DNA from: Ruegeria lacuscaerulensis
GTDB taxonomy: Bacteria; Pseudomonadota; Alphaproteobacteria; Rhodobacterales; Rhodobacteraceae
DNA: 64,000 nucleotides
Assembly: GCF_013031245.1 (NCBI RefSeq)
Contig: NZ_WPZL01000010.1
Span: forward strand, 1 to 64,000
Direction of reading: 5' to 3'
A program made the translations under genes and the position numbers. Numbering within the stretch: the first letter of the stretch is position 1; each line of letters opens with the position of its first letter. The notes under the pieces are model-generated. The model did not search any database and was not told the origin of the DNA. It was given only the letters and a program-made list of their open reading frames with translations. Positions 32,285-41,991 of the stretch are shown in pieces.

Positions 32285-32776
32285 ATGACATCGTCAAGAT
32301 TACTGAACTTAGCTGCTCTGGGATTTCTTCTCGTTGTCATCGTGACCATCTTTAGGCAGATCGAAACTGACCTGAAAGAACAGGGGATCGCCAGTGGCGG
32401 CCCCTATGACAACGCAGCCACATACCCGCGCATAGTTGCGTCATTCATGGGAATCCTTCTTCTAGTCCAACTCGTGACCGAGCTCGTCAGAAAAGGGGAC
32501 ACATCTGACGCCAGCGAGGTCGAGCTATCTGACTTGCGCCGCGCCGGTATGTTGATCGTGGTTTTCGCCGTCTATCTTATGAGCCTGACGACACTGGGCT
32601 ATCACCTTGCGACCACCCCGATGATCTTTGCGATTATGTGGATCTGCGGGATGCGGCAGTATCTGAATATGGCGATTGCGTCCTTAGGCATCGCAACTGT
32701 CTTTGCTTTCTTTTTTGAAGTCTTCCTGAATGTCGTCTTGCCGCTCGGCATCTGGAATATCTTTATCCCCTGGTAG
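32285..32776 (+). CDS. tctB: TTT transporter small membrane subunit (TctB-like)
   Basis: 163 residues with four membrane helices (about 8-26, 48-68, 85-106 and 117-160 in two parts), the size and place expected for TctB between TctC and TctA. It is 12 bases after the binding-protein gene with GGGAGAGGG upstream. Confidence 0.8.
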   Translation: MTSSRLLNLAALGFLLVVIVTIFRQIETDLKEQGIASGGPYDNAATYPRIVASFMGILLLVQLVTELVRKGDTSDASEVELSDLRRAGMLIVVFAVYLMSLTTLGYHLATTPMIFAIMWICGMRQYLNMAIASLGIATVFAFFFEVFLNVVLPLGIWNIFIPW

Positions 32777-32783
32777 GTGCATC

Positions 32784-34310
32784 GTGATTGTAGAGTTTCT
32801 TTCCGCCGGGCTTGATGTCTTCCTGTCACCGCTTGCCTTAGGGTTCACGTTCTGTGGCATCCTGGTCGGTCTGTTGGTTGGCGCCATGCCCGGCCTTGGT
32901 CCCTTGATGGGGATCATACTCTTGCTGCCAGTGGCAATCGGATTGCCACCTGTTGCGGCGATGGGGTTTTTGATCGCGATCTTTGTAGGAGGTTCCTGTG
33001 GCGGATCGGTATCCGCAATTCTTTTGCGTATTCCCGGCACACCTCTCGCCGCGGCAACACTGTTTGATGGATACCCGTTGGCCCAGAAGGGCCGTGCCTC
33101 AGATGCGATTGGTATCGCGATTACCAGTTCTGCCATAGGTGGCTTGATCGGCGGGGTTGTTCTGATTTTTTGCGCTCCAATTCTCGCAAGCTTTGCCGCG
33201 AATTTTGCGCCACCCGAATACGCAATGCTGGCGGTCCTGGGGCTGTTTGCAATCGTGGTGATTTCCGGCGGGTCCATTGTGAAGGGTCTGTTAGCGGGAT
33301 GTTTCGGTCTGCTCATCGCAACCGTTGGAACGGATTCCTTTTCGACCGGTCTGCGGTTCACATTTGGATCACACAATCTCTTGAACGGTTTCCACATTGT
33401 GGCGGTTGTCGTGGGTTTGTTTGCGATATCCGAGATGGCCGCCCAGATGCTGGGCCGGGACCTTTTGCGGAAACCGGACGTCAAGGTGGAAAGACCGGGT
33501 CTTGGGACCATCACCATGACGTTGAAGCATTATGTCAACCTGATCCGATCCTCGGCCATCGGTACATTCTTTGGTGCAATTCCGGGCGCGGGGGGCGTGA
33601 TCAGCTCGTTCACCAGCTATGCAGTGGCGAAAGCGGCTGCAAAGCCAGAGGAGAAATACGGTGACGGTGCCGAAGGTGGTGTAGTTGCAACGGAATCCGC
33701 AAACAATGCCACCGTTGGAGGCACGCTGGTGCCCACTTTGGCCTTAGGCATCCCCGGCGACGCATCCTCTGCGATGCTATTGGGCGCGCTTCTGATTCTG
33801 GGCTTTATTCCGGGGCCTGCAATGTTCGAAAACAGCCCAGACGTGGTTGGCGGCATCTTCATGGTGTATTTGGCTTCAAATATCTTCCTGCTGATCGCAG
33901 GAATTCTGGCCACACCCCTGTTTGTCTATGTTCTGCGAATTCCAAAGGTCTACCTGATCCCCAGCATCCTGTTGTTGTGTTCCATTGGCACATACGCGCT
34001 TCAGGCATCTGTTTTTGATCTTCAGATCATGCTGGTATTCGGCCTTATTGGTATCCTGTTCAGGGCTGCGCACTATCCGCTTGCACCCGTGGTCATTGGC
34101 ATGATCCTGGGCCCGATCCTTGAAGACAACCTGCGACGCTCGCTTCTGATCTCGCGAGAGGGATACTGGATATTTGTGGACCGTCCGGTTTCGACAATTC
34201 TGGTCGTTGTCAATGGACTGCTGCTGGCGACGATGGTGTATCTCACCATCAAACGGGCGCGCGGTTCAAAGCAAAGTGAACTGGCAAAGGCGCTGTCAGC
34301 GGACGAATAA
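32784..34310 (+). CDS. tctA: TTT transporter large membrane subunit (TctA-like)
   Basis: 508 residues, about a dozen hydrophobic segments, with TctA hallmarks: GLLVGAMPGLGPLMGIILLLPVA near the start, a glycine-rich GAIPGAGGVISSFTSYAVAK loop and LALGIPGDASSAMLLGALLILG. I start at GTG 32784 (VIVEFLSAGLDVF), 7 bases after the TctB stop; an upstream open start at 32730 would lie inside TctB. It completes a secondary importer driven by an ion gradient. Confidence 0.86.
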   Translation: MIVEFLSAGLDVFLSPLALGFTFCGILVGLLVGAMPGLGPLMGIILLLPVAIGLPPVAAMGFLIAIFVGGSCGGSVSAILLRIPGTPLAAATLFDGYPLAQKGRASDAIGIAITSSAIGGLIGGVVLIFCAPILASFAANFAPPEYAMLAVLGLFAIVVISGGSIVKGLLAGCFGLLIATVGTDSFSTGLRFTFGSHNLLNGFHIVAVVVGLFAISEMAAQMLGRDLLRKPDVKVERPGLGTITMTLKHYVNLIRSSAIGTFFGAIPGAGGVISSFTSYAVAKAAAKPEEKYGDGAEGGVVATESANNATVGGTLVPTLALGIPGDASSAMLLGALLILGFIPGPAMFENSPDVVGGIFMVYLASNIFLLIAGILATPLFVYVLRIPKVYLIPSILLLCSIGTYALQASVFDLQIMLVFGLIGILFRAAHYPLAPVVIGMILGPILEDNLRRSLLISREGYWIFVDRPVSTILVVVNGLLLATMVYLTIKRARGSKQSELAKALSADE

Positions 34311-34412
34311 CACAATTCTAACGGCAAGTCCGTGCAAGGTGTCTTTTCAATCTTGGTCAATACGGCAGAGGTACTTCGAATGACAAAGCCCCGACTCAGC
34401 TGAGCGTAGAAA

Positions 34413-35852
34413 TCAAAGAAAGAAACCTAATGACCTTGCCCAAAGAAAGTGAAGTGGGGCGAGAACTGTGACACCAATCGCGAAGTAAGCAAACAGCAGT
34501 CGAACGGCCTGCGCTGACGGAATTCGACCGATTGACATTGTCAGAAGCAAGGGCGGAACCAGATATGGAAACGGTACGAGAATCCATGTCGGAACTTGCG
34601 CCATTAAGACCCACTCAACTGGCCAACCAGTGGCTTCTGCCAACTGCCCTGCCAATGGTGTCATCACACCTGGCGCGGTCGGGACCGTTGTGCACACTGC
34701 CACCAGTGATCCGATGGCGGCCAGAGAGGCAAAAATAGCCGTATTGCTGGAAAGATTTGCTTCATGGAACATGGCCACCAGATACTCTCCGGCCCAGGCA
34801 CTTATACCGGAGTGAAAAACCACGGCTCCGAAGCCAATGACCCCGGAAACAAAGAAGATTGGCGCAATGTTGATTTTCTGAGGTAAGTCGCTGACGGGGA
34901 TGACACCGATTACCGGCAAAGCGCAGATCAGTGCGGCCCCAAGGGCGACCCACGCAGGTGCGATTCCATGCCAGCTGTCTGTAACCCAAAGTAAAATGGT
35001 AACTCCGAGTATGCCGGATAGCCGGAGTTGCGATCCTGTCAGTGGTTTGGGTTCAATCGAAATCGTCTGGCGCTTGGGCGGTTCTCGAAAAAACCACCAG
35101 TTCAGGCCAATTGTAGAAATTAGACTGAATACACCAAGAATTGGGAAATTCAGTAACAGATACTGCCCGTAGGTGAACGAGATGCCATAAAGCCCTTCGG
35201 CTGAACCCGACATAACCAGGTTCGGAACGTTCGATGGCAAGATGGTGAACGCGGGGAGAGACGTGCTCATTCCTGCGGTCAGCACCAGCCCTGCCTGTCC
35301 TCTCGATCCCGGTTCAAATCCGAGCTGTTTGGCAAGATGAACCGCGATTGGAGCCATAAGGACCACGCGCCCGATTGCGGTCGGTATCATAAACGACAAT
35401 GCAAGACCCGCCAGCGCGACCGTCGTCAATACCCCCAGGTAACCCGGCGCAGACAAAGCAAGTAGGCGATTAACCAACCTGTCTCCGAGACCGCATTGTG
35501 TTACCGAATGACCAATGACGAGACCTCCGAAAATCATCCACAGCGCGCCTGATTGAAACCCCGAGAACACCACCTCCGGTGGCGCAATGGCAAGCAATGC
35601 AGACAGGAATAGGAATAGTAACGAGGTGAAGAATTCGGGGACTACACCGGTGATCCAAAGGCCCAGAGTAAAGACGACAACGCTCAAAGCCACGATCATC
35701 GCATGATCAGAGCCCGATAGTAGGGTGTCATTCAATGCGCCCGTCAGGATGACGATCCCTGCCATTGTTGTGAGCAAAGCGACAAGGTTGGCTGGCTTTA
35801 ACCTATTGGGCCCAGCCAACCAACGCCGACGGCCAGCTAACAGCTTTGCCAT
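34413..35852 (-). CDS. SLC13/DASS-family anion:cation symporter
   Basis: 479 residues with about 12 membrane segments. The SLC13-type pattern is visible as repeated hairpin/SNT-like motifs (SFMIPTAIGRVVLMAPIAVHLA and, in the second half, LVAVCTTVPTAPGVMTPLA) and the YLVPPLLLTMSIG region. Such carriers move dicarboxylates or sulfate. It is convergent with the TctA gene. Because the adjacent sulfatase would release sulfate, export of sulfate or uptake of a dicarboxylate are both possible. The start ATG 35852 follows AGGAG. Confidence 0.8.
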   Translation of the reverse strand: MAKLLAGRRRWLAGPNRLKPANLVALLTTMAGIVILTGALNDTLLSGSDHAMIVALSVVVFTLGLWITGVVPEFFTSLLFLFLSALLAIAPPEVVFSGFQSGALWMIFGGLVIGHSVTQCGLGDRLVNRLLALSAPGYLGVLTTVALAGLALSFMIPTAIGRVVLMAPIAVHLAKQLGFEPGSRGQAGLVLTAGMSTSLPAFTILPSNVPNLVMSGSAEGLYGISFTYGQYLLLNFPILGVFSLISTIGLNWWFFREPPKRQTISIEPKPLTGSQLRLSGILGVTILLWVTDSWHGIAPAWVALGAALICALPVIGVIPVSDLPQKINIAPIFFVSGVIGFGAVVFHSGISAWAGEYLVAMFHEANLSSNTAIFASLAAIGSLVAVCTTVPTAPGVMTPLAGQLAEATGWPVEWVLMAQVPTWILVPFPYLVPPLLLTMSIGRIPSAQAVRLLFAYFAIGVTVLAPLHFLWARSLGFFL

Positions 35853-35903
35853 CTCGATCTCCTGATAACCAAATTTGATCTAAACAGGATATCGACACTA
35901 AGC

Positions 35904-35950
35904 ATAAAACCCATTCATGGGGTTTTATATTCAGTATTAGAGGGTTTTAT
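35904..35950. promoter_or_regulatory. Three GGGTTTTAT half-sites upstream of the SLC13 gene
   Basis: ATAAAACCC (35904-35912) and GGGTTTTAT (35920-35928) form a perfect 9-bp inverted repeat with a 7-base spacer. A third GGGTTTTAT follows at 35942-35950, exactly 22 bases from the second. The cluster lies between the end of the LysR gene (35991) and the start of the transporter gene (35852), both on the minus strand. It could be a regulator operator, or the hairpin alone could end the LysR transcript, although no T-run follows. Confidence 0.5.
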
Positions 35951-35990
35951 TGTTCCTCAATCGAATTGCGACTGCCCAAGCGAGTGCCGG

Positions 35991-36908
35991 TCACAATTCC
36001 TGCATCAATTCAGGAATCTTCGATGCAATCTCTGAAATTTTGTTGCGTAGCCAGATATGTGCCGGATCGTTTGTACTGCGCTCGTGCCAGATCATGTAGA
36101 TTGTGACGCGGTTACTTTTGAAGGGCAGGGGGGCCACGTCGAGTTCACGCAAAGTGTGCAGGCGCATCAGGCTCACTTCGGTGGCGATCATCTGTGTACC
36201 TTTTATGAATGGTGGAATTGCGTTGAAATTGGGTACGGAAACTCGCGGTTCGCCAATCTGCGATGCTTCAAGATCGGTGATGACCTTGATTGAGGTCCCG
36301 CCACCTGCAAATCGAACCGTCAAATGATCCGCGCTGCAATACTCTTTCCACGATTTCGGCGGCTCACGCATTTCGGCGTCGTAGAAACACATCATTTCAC
36401 CTGAAAACAAAGGTTTCTGGAAAATGTCCGGACCATCTGGCGGCAGAGGTGTCAGGGCAAGGGCGCACCGTGCCTCCCGCATCATGTTCACTGTTGGCTG
36501 GCCCGATGGCAGAAACTGGAAATCAACCGAAATTCCGTCGCTCCAAGCCTCGCGTATGAGCTGGGGAAAGACGAGATCGCGCTGCATATCGTTTGCTGCA
36601 ACTACGAATTCCATTTTCTCGGCTCTGGGATCAAAGATGCGATCATCTGTCAGACACTTGAGCCCGTCGATGGCTCTTTGCACTGGTTCTTTCAATGCAA
36701 GCGCTGTCTCTGTGGGCATCAAACCTTGCCCTGATCGAACGAACAGCGGATCGCCCAGAATATTGCGCAGCCTGCCCAGAGTGTGACTGACGGCAGGCTG
36801 CGTGACACCCAGTTGTTCTGCTGCGACAGATACAGAACTGTTCTCGAGAATTGCCAGAAATGTCCGAAGAATATGACCATCCAGGTCAAGGAAATTAGTT
36901 TTCTGCAT
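35991..36908 (-). CDS. LysR-family transcriptional regulator
   Basis: 305 residues with an N-terminal helix-turn-helix (LRTFLAILENSSVSVAAEQLGVTQPAVSHTLGRLRNILGDPLFVRSGQGLMPTETA) and an effector-binding domain. It is divergent from the TRAP transporter operon (start 36990), with 81 bases between starts, the usual arrangement for a LysR activator of an uptake operon. It may also act on the SLC13 gene downstream. The ligand is unknown. Confidence 0.88.
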   Translation of the reverse strand: MQKTNFLDLDGHILRTFLAILENSSVSVAAEQLGVTQPAVSHTLGRLRNILGDPLFVRSGQGLMPTETALALKEPVQRAIDGLKCLTDDRIFDPRAEKMEFVVAANDMQRDLVFPQLIREAWSDGISVDFQFLPSGQPTVNMMREARCALALTPLPPDGPDIFQKPLFSGEMMCFYDAEMREPPKSWKEYCSADHLTVRFAGGGTSIKVITDLEASQIGEPRVSVPNFNAIPPFIKGTQMIATEVSLMRLHTLRELDVAPLPFKSNRVTIYMIWHERSTNDPAHIWLRNKISEIASKIPELMQEL

Positions 36909-36989
36909 GAGATATATAAATACACATAAATAGATTGAATGTCGAGCCGCGCGTAACCTGCCCCGATCATGAATGCCGGGAGGAACGCG

Positions 36990-38000
36990 ATGAAACTTTC
37001 AAACATACTTGGTGCCCTGACCGTCGCAGCGTCGACAGCCATCGCCTCATTTTCTCATGCGGAGGAGTTGACGGTTGCAACATTCATACCGCCGCAACAT
37101 CACATCAACTCGAACCTGTTCAAGTGGTTCGGTGAAGAGTTGGAGAAGCGGTCGGACGGCACTCTGACCATGAAACTGTATCCGGCGGGTCAACTGGGCG
37201 CCGGGCCGGTACAACAATATAAGCGCGTGGTCGAAGGAGTGGCTGACGTTGTCTTCGGCCTTCAGGCTTACACGCCAAACATCTTTCCGCGAACAATGCT
37301 GATTATTCCGCCGGGAAAAGCGACGAGCGCAAAAGAGTCCACTGAAAGGATGCTGAGCGTCTATGAAGAGCATCTCGCCCAAGAATATCAGGACGTTAAG
37401 CTGTTGGGTGTATTTACCACGACCGGGAACGTTTGGGCTGCGACCAGCGACGTGTCGACCATGGATGGCCTCAAGGGCAAAAAAATGGTGCCTTATGCGG
37501 CAATGACCACTCCGATCGTCGAAGCGCTGGGTGCTGTACCTGTTCAGATGCCGGTCACTGAAATGTACACCGGTCTTTCAACCGGAACCATCGACGCCAC
37601 CACCGCCACGTACAACAATATCACGGCACCTTGGAATTTCTGGGACGTATCCAGTCATCTCGTCACCAACGTACCAGTGCAGTTTGCCGTGTTCTTTGTC
37701 GCGATGAACAAAGAGCGTTACATGGAACTCTCAGATGAGCATCGGGCGATCATAGACGAGCTTGCTGGCGAGACGTTCTCGTTGCAGGGGGCGGCGAGTT
37801 TTGACGGAGCCGATGGGCGTTCCGAGGCCATGCTGGATGGCGCGGAACAAATGGCAAATGTCGAGCTTGTCGAAGTCAGCGCTGAAGAGCGGGCCAAGAT
37901 GGACGATGCCGTCAATCAAGGTCTGGAAGTGATTTTTGCAGATTATGAGTCCCGCGGCATCACAGGTGCGCGCGAGATTTACGAAGCCATCAACCAATAA
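36990..38000 (+). CDS. dctP: TRAP transporter solute-binding protein (DctP-like)
   Basis: 336 residues. A signal peptide (NILGALTVAASTAIASFSHA) leads to the DctP fold with LYPAGQLGAGPVQQYKRVVEGVADVVFGLQ and the TPIVEALGAVPVQMPVTEMYTGLSTGTIDA segment, where TRAP proteins place the ligand-binding residues and carboxylate contacts. ATG 36990 follows GGGAGG by 6 bases; an earlier ATG at 36969 would precede the ribosome site. It delivers an organic acid to DctQM. Confidence 0.88.
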   Translation: MKLSNILGALTVAASTAIASFSHAEELTVATFIPPQHHINSNLFKWFGEELEKRSDGTLTMKLYPAGQLGAGPVQQYKRVVEGVADVVFGLQAYTPNIFPRTMLIIPPGKATSAKESTERMLSVYEEHLAQEYQDVKLLGVFTTTGNVWAATSDVSTMDGLKGKKMVPYAAMTTPIVEALGAVPVQMPVTEMYTGLSTGTIDATTATYNNITAPWNFWDVSSHLVTNVPVQFAVFFVAMNKERYMELSDEHRAIIDELAGETFSLQGAASFDGADGRSEAMLDGAEQMANVELVEVSAEERAKMDDAVNQGLEVIFADYESRGITGAREIYEAINQ

Positions 38001-38065
38001 CTGTGCAGGAAGCGCCCGGTTCGGCCAGGCGCTTCTTTGGCTTTATCCCATCGTGGAGGATGACC

Positions 38066-38602
38066 ATGTCTGGCAAAGAGTTGTTGCCGATACCGATCCG
38101 GCTGATCGACAAGTTTCTGCTTGGTATTGCTTTGATCGGCGGCGGATTGACATTGGCATTCATGGTATTTTTGAGTGCGGCCAACGTATTGGTTATGCGC
38201 AAAATATTTGGTGCACCGATCAAAGGGGCAGAGGATCTGTTGATTCTGAGCCTTGTGATACTGGTAGCTCTGGCCATTCCACTGGGCGGGCGAACGGGCG
38301 CGCACATTGAAATCGAAGTATTCGAATCCCGCATGTCGGCTGGTTTTGAGAAATGGTCGATGGTGCTTCTGCGGCTTATCGGCGGCGGGCTGATGTTCGT
38401 CATGTCATGGCAACTGATCCACGCGGGGCAAAAGGCCACGAAATTCGGTGAAACAACACAGCAACTTCTGATCTCGTACGAGCCTTTTTACTACCTGTTG
38501 GCCATCAGTTCCGGGCTCTATGGGATCGTCCTTTTCTTGGATGTGTATCAGCGCCTGTTCCGCGGGTCTGTCCGCCTTCTTGATCTGGGAGGCACAGAAT
38601 GA
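38066..38602 (+). CDS. dctQ: TRAP transporter small permease (DctQ-like)
   Basis: 178 residues, four membrane helices, with the DctQ signature AEDLLILSLVILVALAIPLGGRTGAHIEIEVF. The frame is open back to 38003, but the GTGGAGG site at 38054-38060 places the start at ATG 38066 (MSGKELLPIP). It overlaps the large permease start by 4 bases. Confidence 0.84.
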   Translation: MSGKELLPIPIRLIDKFLLGIALIGGGLTLAFMVFLSAANVLVMRKIFGAPIKGAEDLLILSLVILVALAIPLGGRTGAHIEIEVFESRMSAGFEKWSMVLLRLIGGGLMFVMSWQLIHAGQKATKFGETTQQLLISYEPFYYLLAISSGLYGIVLFLDVYQRLFRGSVRLLDLGGTE

Positions 38603-39981
38603 GCCTTACGCTGATTGGAATACTGGGACTGTTGTCTCTGTTTGTGCTTCTTGGACTGCGCTTTCCCGTTGCACTGTCGATGATTTTGGTGGGTGTTGTG
38701 GGCACAATCGTCGCGACGACGCAGAAATTCGTGCTGGTCGGAATGGACTCTGACCAGGCATTGGCCCGTGGCCTTCGAACAGCGATGTCGAACATGTCCG
38801 GAGAGACATTCGAGGCGGCTTCAAACTACAACCTGCTGGTTATCCCGATGTTTGTTTTGATGGGCAATCTCGCGGGGGTTTCCGGTATGTCGGCAGACTT
38901 GTTTAACGCCGCATATCGTTGGATGGGCCACTATCGCGGCGGCCTGGCCTCGGCGACAATTGCGGCTTGTGCAGGGTTTGCTGCGCTTTCCGGGTCGTCA
39001 CTCGCGGCTGCCATAACGATGGGTCGTGTGGCGCTGCCTGAGATGAAAAAATTCAACTATTCTGACAGTCTGGCAACAGGGGCTGTCGCCGCAGGTGGAA
39101 CCCTGGGGTTTCTGATCCCGCCATCTGGCGGCATGATTATCTATGCGGTGCTCACTGAGCAAAGCATCGGGCGTTTGTTCATGGCCGGTGTGATACCCGG
39201 TATCGTTCTGACGCTTTTGTTCATAGGCGCGATCTATCAGACGGTGTTGCGCAAGCCAGAGGCTGGGCCCGCAGGCGAACGCGCATCATGGCCAGACAGG
39301 CGCGACGCCTTGGTCTCTGCGCTGCCTTTTGCATTTGTCGTCGGCATCACCATTGGTGGAATGTACACGGGCTTTTTCACCCCGGTTGAGGCATCATCGG
39401 TCGGTGCATTTCTTGCTCTGATTGTTGCTGCCGCGCGCCGTACCCTGACCCTTTCCGCAATCAGAGAGGTCGTATTGCAGACGATGAAGGCCTCGGCCAC
39501 CGTTTTCCTGATCCTCATCGGTGCCTTCATCTTTATTCCGTTCATGTCACTCACTGAGCTGCCTGGTCAGCTGGTGGTTCTGCTGACATCCCTGCCGATC
39601 GGGGATTACGGAATTCTTCTTGTGATTATCCTCATCTACATGTTCTTGGGCATGTTCCTGGAAGGCATCGCTATGCTGGTTCTTACAATTCCGGTTGTGC
39701 TGCCAATCATCGCCGCGCTTGAATTCGGCTTCGATCCGTCGATGGCCAGCATGAAAATGATCTGGTTTGGGGTACTTGTTGTGATCGTTCTGGAAATGGG
39801 AATGATCAGCCCACCGGTCGGCATCAATGTCTTTGTCGTCAAATCCATCGCGCCCAATGTCTCGATGGCCGAGGTCTTTCGCGGAATTTGGCCGTTTTGG
39901 TTTGCGATGGCCTTGATGCTGTTGTTGCTGATCCTGTTTCCGCAAATTGCCGTTTGGCTTCCTCAGACGATGATTGGGTGA
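38599..39981 (+). CDS. dctM: TRAP transporter large permease (DctM-like)
   Basis: 460 residues, about 12 membrane segments. DctM motifs are clear: the early FEAASNYNLLVIPMFVLMGNLAGVSGM, the GAVAAGGTLGFLIPPSGGMIIYAVLTEQSIG region and MISPPVGINVFVVKSIAPNVSM near the end. It is the transport channel, coupled to sodium. The gene is followed by 144 bases and the aldehyde dehydrogenase on the same strand. Confidence 0.9.
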   Translation: MSLTLIGILGLLSLFVLLGLRFPVALSMILVGVVGTIVATTQKFVLVGMDSDQALARGLRTAMSNMSGETFEAASNYNLLVIPMFVLMGNLAGVSGMSADLFNAAYRWMGHYRGGLASATIAACAGFAALSGSSLAAAITMGRVALPEMKKFNYSDSLATGAVAAGGTLGFLIPPSGGMIIYAVLTEQSIGRLFMAGVIPGIVLTLLFIGAIYQTVLRKPEAGPAGERASWPDRRDALVSALPFAFVVGITIGGMYTGFFTPVEASSVGAFLALIVAAARRTLTLSAIREVVLQTMKASATVFLILIGAFIFIPFMSLTELPGQLVVLLTSLPIGDYGILLVIILIYMFLGMFLEGIAMLVLTIPVVLPIIAALEFGFDPSMASMKMIWFGVLVVIVLEMGMISPPVGINVFVVKSIAPNVSMAEVFRGIWPFWFAMALMLLLLILFPQIAVWLPQTMIG

Positions 39982-40125
39982 GGGTGGCATGGCAGGTCAT
40001 TCTCATACCAAGCTTAAACCGAAATGCCCGCTATTAGATGCGGACCTACACGGGAAGATGCCCACTTGGCGCCGTCGGCGTCTGGTGTGCCCCCGGCCTC
40101 TCACCAGCTTTGAAGGAGCGAAACC

Positions 40126-41613
40126 ATGAGCAACATGGATAAGGTCATTACAACTGGAATTTTCATCAATGGTGAGGTTCGCGATGCTTCGGATGGCAGG
40201 GTCTACGACATTTGCAATCCGGCCCGGCCCGAGGAATTGGTCGGGCATGCGGCCTCTGCCACCGAACGGGATGTCGAAGATGCAGTTCAGGCTGCCCACG
40301 CTGCGTTTCCAGCCTGGTCCGCGCTGAGCTTTGGCGAGCGTGCGGCGCTGTTGCGCGAGGTGGCCCTGAAGCTCACAGCGGATGATGAAGACGTCAAATA
40401 TCGCTCGCGCCTGTTCACACGTGAACACGGCAAGATCGGGCGTGAAACCCTGCTGGAGATGTCCCGATTGGGGGATCGTTTCATGCAGGCCGCCGCGTTT
40501 GCCGAACGCATGGCAATCGACGAACAGATCAAGGGCCCTCCGTTTGACACGCTGATCGCACGCCAGCCGCGCGGTGTCGCAGCGCTGATCGTCCCATGGA
40601 ATTGGCCGCTGTCGATCCTGGGGGCCAAATTGCCCGCAGCTCTGGCCGCAGGGAACACTGTGGTTGTCAAACCCTCGGCCAATTCGGCGCTGGCACCTAG
40701 TCTGACCCTGCAAATCATCGCCGGATTGTTGCCACCGGGCGTGGTGAACATCCTCACTGGTTCTGCGTCGACCATCGGTGATCCGCTTGTTGGGCATCCC
40801 TTGGTACGCATGGTGAACTTTACCGGCTCTACCACCATCGGCCGTCACGTCATGAAGGTGGCTGCCGAAAACATTACCCCGGTCACCTTGGAGCTGGGCG
40901 GCAACGATGCCGGGCTGGTTCTGGACGACGCGGTGCTCGATGATGATGCATTTAATCGGATGTACTGGGGTGCCTTCGGATCGTCGGGTCAAATCTGCAT
41001 GGCTCTGAAACGGCTTTATGTACACGAGAGCCGCTATGACGAGGTGATCGATGGTTTCACCGCAGCTTGCGAGCGCGCGGTTGTTGGTGACGGTCTGTTG
41101 CCGGAAACCACCATGGGGCCGATCAACAATGCCAAGCAGCTGAGGGTGGTGACCGACATGATCGCAGAGGCGCGTGCCAAGGGTGCGGAAGTGCGCGAAT
41201 GCGGTCAGGTGCCGGACGAAGCGTTGTACAACGGTGGTGGCTATTTCCAGAGACCTGCATTGGTCTACGATGCCGATCCGTCGCTTTCGGTCGTACACGA
41301 AGAACAGTTTGGTCCGGCTCTGCCGATCATGAAGTTCAAAACCGATGAAGAAGCCATCGCCAAAGCGAACGACAGCATCTATGGCTTGTGCTCTTCGGTT
41401 TGGACGCCGGACCAGGAACGTGCGGTCGCGATCTCGCGTCAGATCGAAGCAGGGTACACCTATCTCAATGCTCATGGTCCGACAGCACAGGATTCGCGCG
41501 GACCGTTTGGCGGCTTCAAGCAATCCGGGATTGGGCGCAATCTGGGCTACGACGGTATTCTGGCCTTCACAGAAGCGCATACCATCACAGGCCCCGAGGG
41601 GTTCTTGCTATGA
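40126..41613 (+). CDS. NAD(P)-dependent aldehyde dehydrogenase
   Basis: 495 residues. Cofactor site VPWNWPLSILGAKLPAALAAG, catalytic Glu in VTLELGGNDAG, catalytic Cys in GSSGQICMALKRLYVHE and C-terminal PFGGFKQSGIGRNLGYDG are all present. The substrate cannot be read. Its place after a TRAP importer and before an aromatic-acid locus allows an aromatic or aliphatic aldehyde. Its stop overlaps the DUF2218 start (ATGA). GAAGGAG lies a suitable distance before ATG 40126. Confidence 0.88.
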   Translation: MSNMDKVITTGIFINGEVRDASDGRVYDICNPARPEELVGHAASATERDVEDAVQAAHAAFPAWSALSFGERAALLREVALKLTADDEDVKYRSRLFTREHGKIGRETLLEMSRLGDRFMQAAAFAERMAIDEQIKGPPFDTLIARQPRGVAALIVPWNWPLSILGAKLPAALAAGNTVVVKPSANSALAPSLTLQIIAGLLPPGVVNILTGSASTIGDPLVGHPLVRMVNFTGSTTIGRHVMKVAAENITPVTLELGGNDAGLVLDDAVLDDDAFNRMYWGAFGSSGQICMALKRLYVHESRYDEVIDGFTAACERAVVGDGLLPETTMGPINNAKQLRVVTDMIAEARAKGAEVRECGQVPDEALYNGGGYFQRPALVYDADPSLSVVHEEQFGPALPIMKFKTDEEAIAKANDSIYGLCSSVWTPDQERAVAISRQIEAGYTYLNAHGPTAQDSRGPFGGFKQSGIGRNLGYDGILAFTEAHTITGPEGFLL

Positions 41614-41909
41614 GTGCTCAACTTACATCAACAGCCCGCGTCGCCCTTTCCCCGGCGTCGCGGTACCTGCAGCAGCTCGCCCAGCATTTCGCACATAAAG
41701 TCGATGTGGAACAGACCAAAGCAACTGCGAAAGTAACCCTGAGCTACGGCTACTTTGAGCTGAGCACCGAAGGTGAGGATACCCTGATAATGCGGACATT
41801 TGCGGATACCGACGAACACCTAAAACGACTGGAACATGTGGCAGCATCGCATCTGGAACGGTTTGCGTTTCGCGATCCGCCCGAGATCACTTGGTCAGAG
41901 GCTGAGTGA
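41610..41909 (+). CDS. DUF2218-family protein
   Basis: 99 residues, start ATG 41610 overlapping the aldehyde dehydrogenase stop by 4 bases. The sequence (TSTARVALSPASRYLQQLAQ HFAHKVDV... split here, then EHVAASHLERFAFRDPPEITW) matches the small DUF2218 family, a predicted alpha/beta protein often found beside iron or redox genes. No catalytic residues are established. Translational coupling suggests a role with the upstream enzyme. Confidence 0.72.
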   Translation: MSAQLTSTARVALSPASRYLQQLAQHFAHKVDVEQTKATAKVTLSYGYFELSTEGEDTLIMRTFADTDEHLKRLEHVAASHLERFAFRDPPEITWSEAE

Positions 41910-41991
41910 GGTGGATGCTCCTTAAATGATGGTTGCTCTGATAAGGCTTGCAAAACTTCCGATGCGGAACCCGCGACCGTCTAGGTGAACT

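Noticed and set aside
32684-33517. Minus-strand open frame of 277 codons
   Set aside because: Antisense of the TctA gene, Pro/Arg/Ile-rich without motifs.
40003-41580. Minus-strand open frame of 525 codons
   Set aside because: It is the antisense of the aldehyde dehydrogenase, rich in Arg, His and Gln, with no family motif; the plus-strand gene has all ALDH active-site residues.
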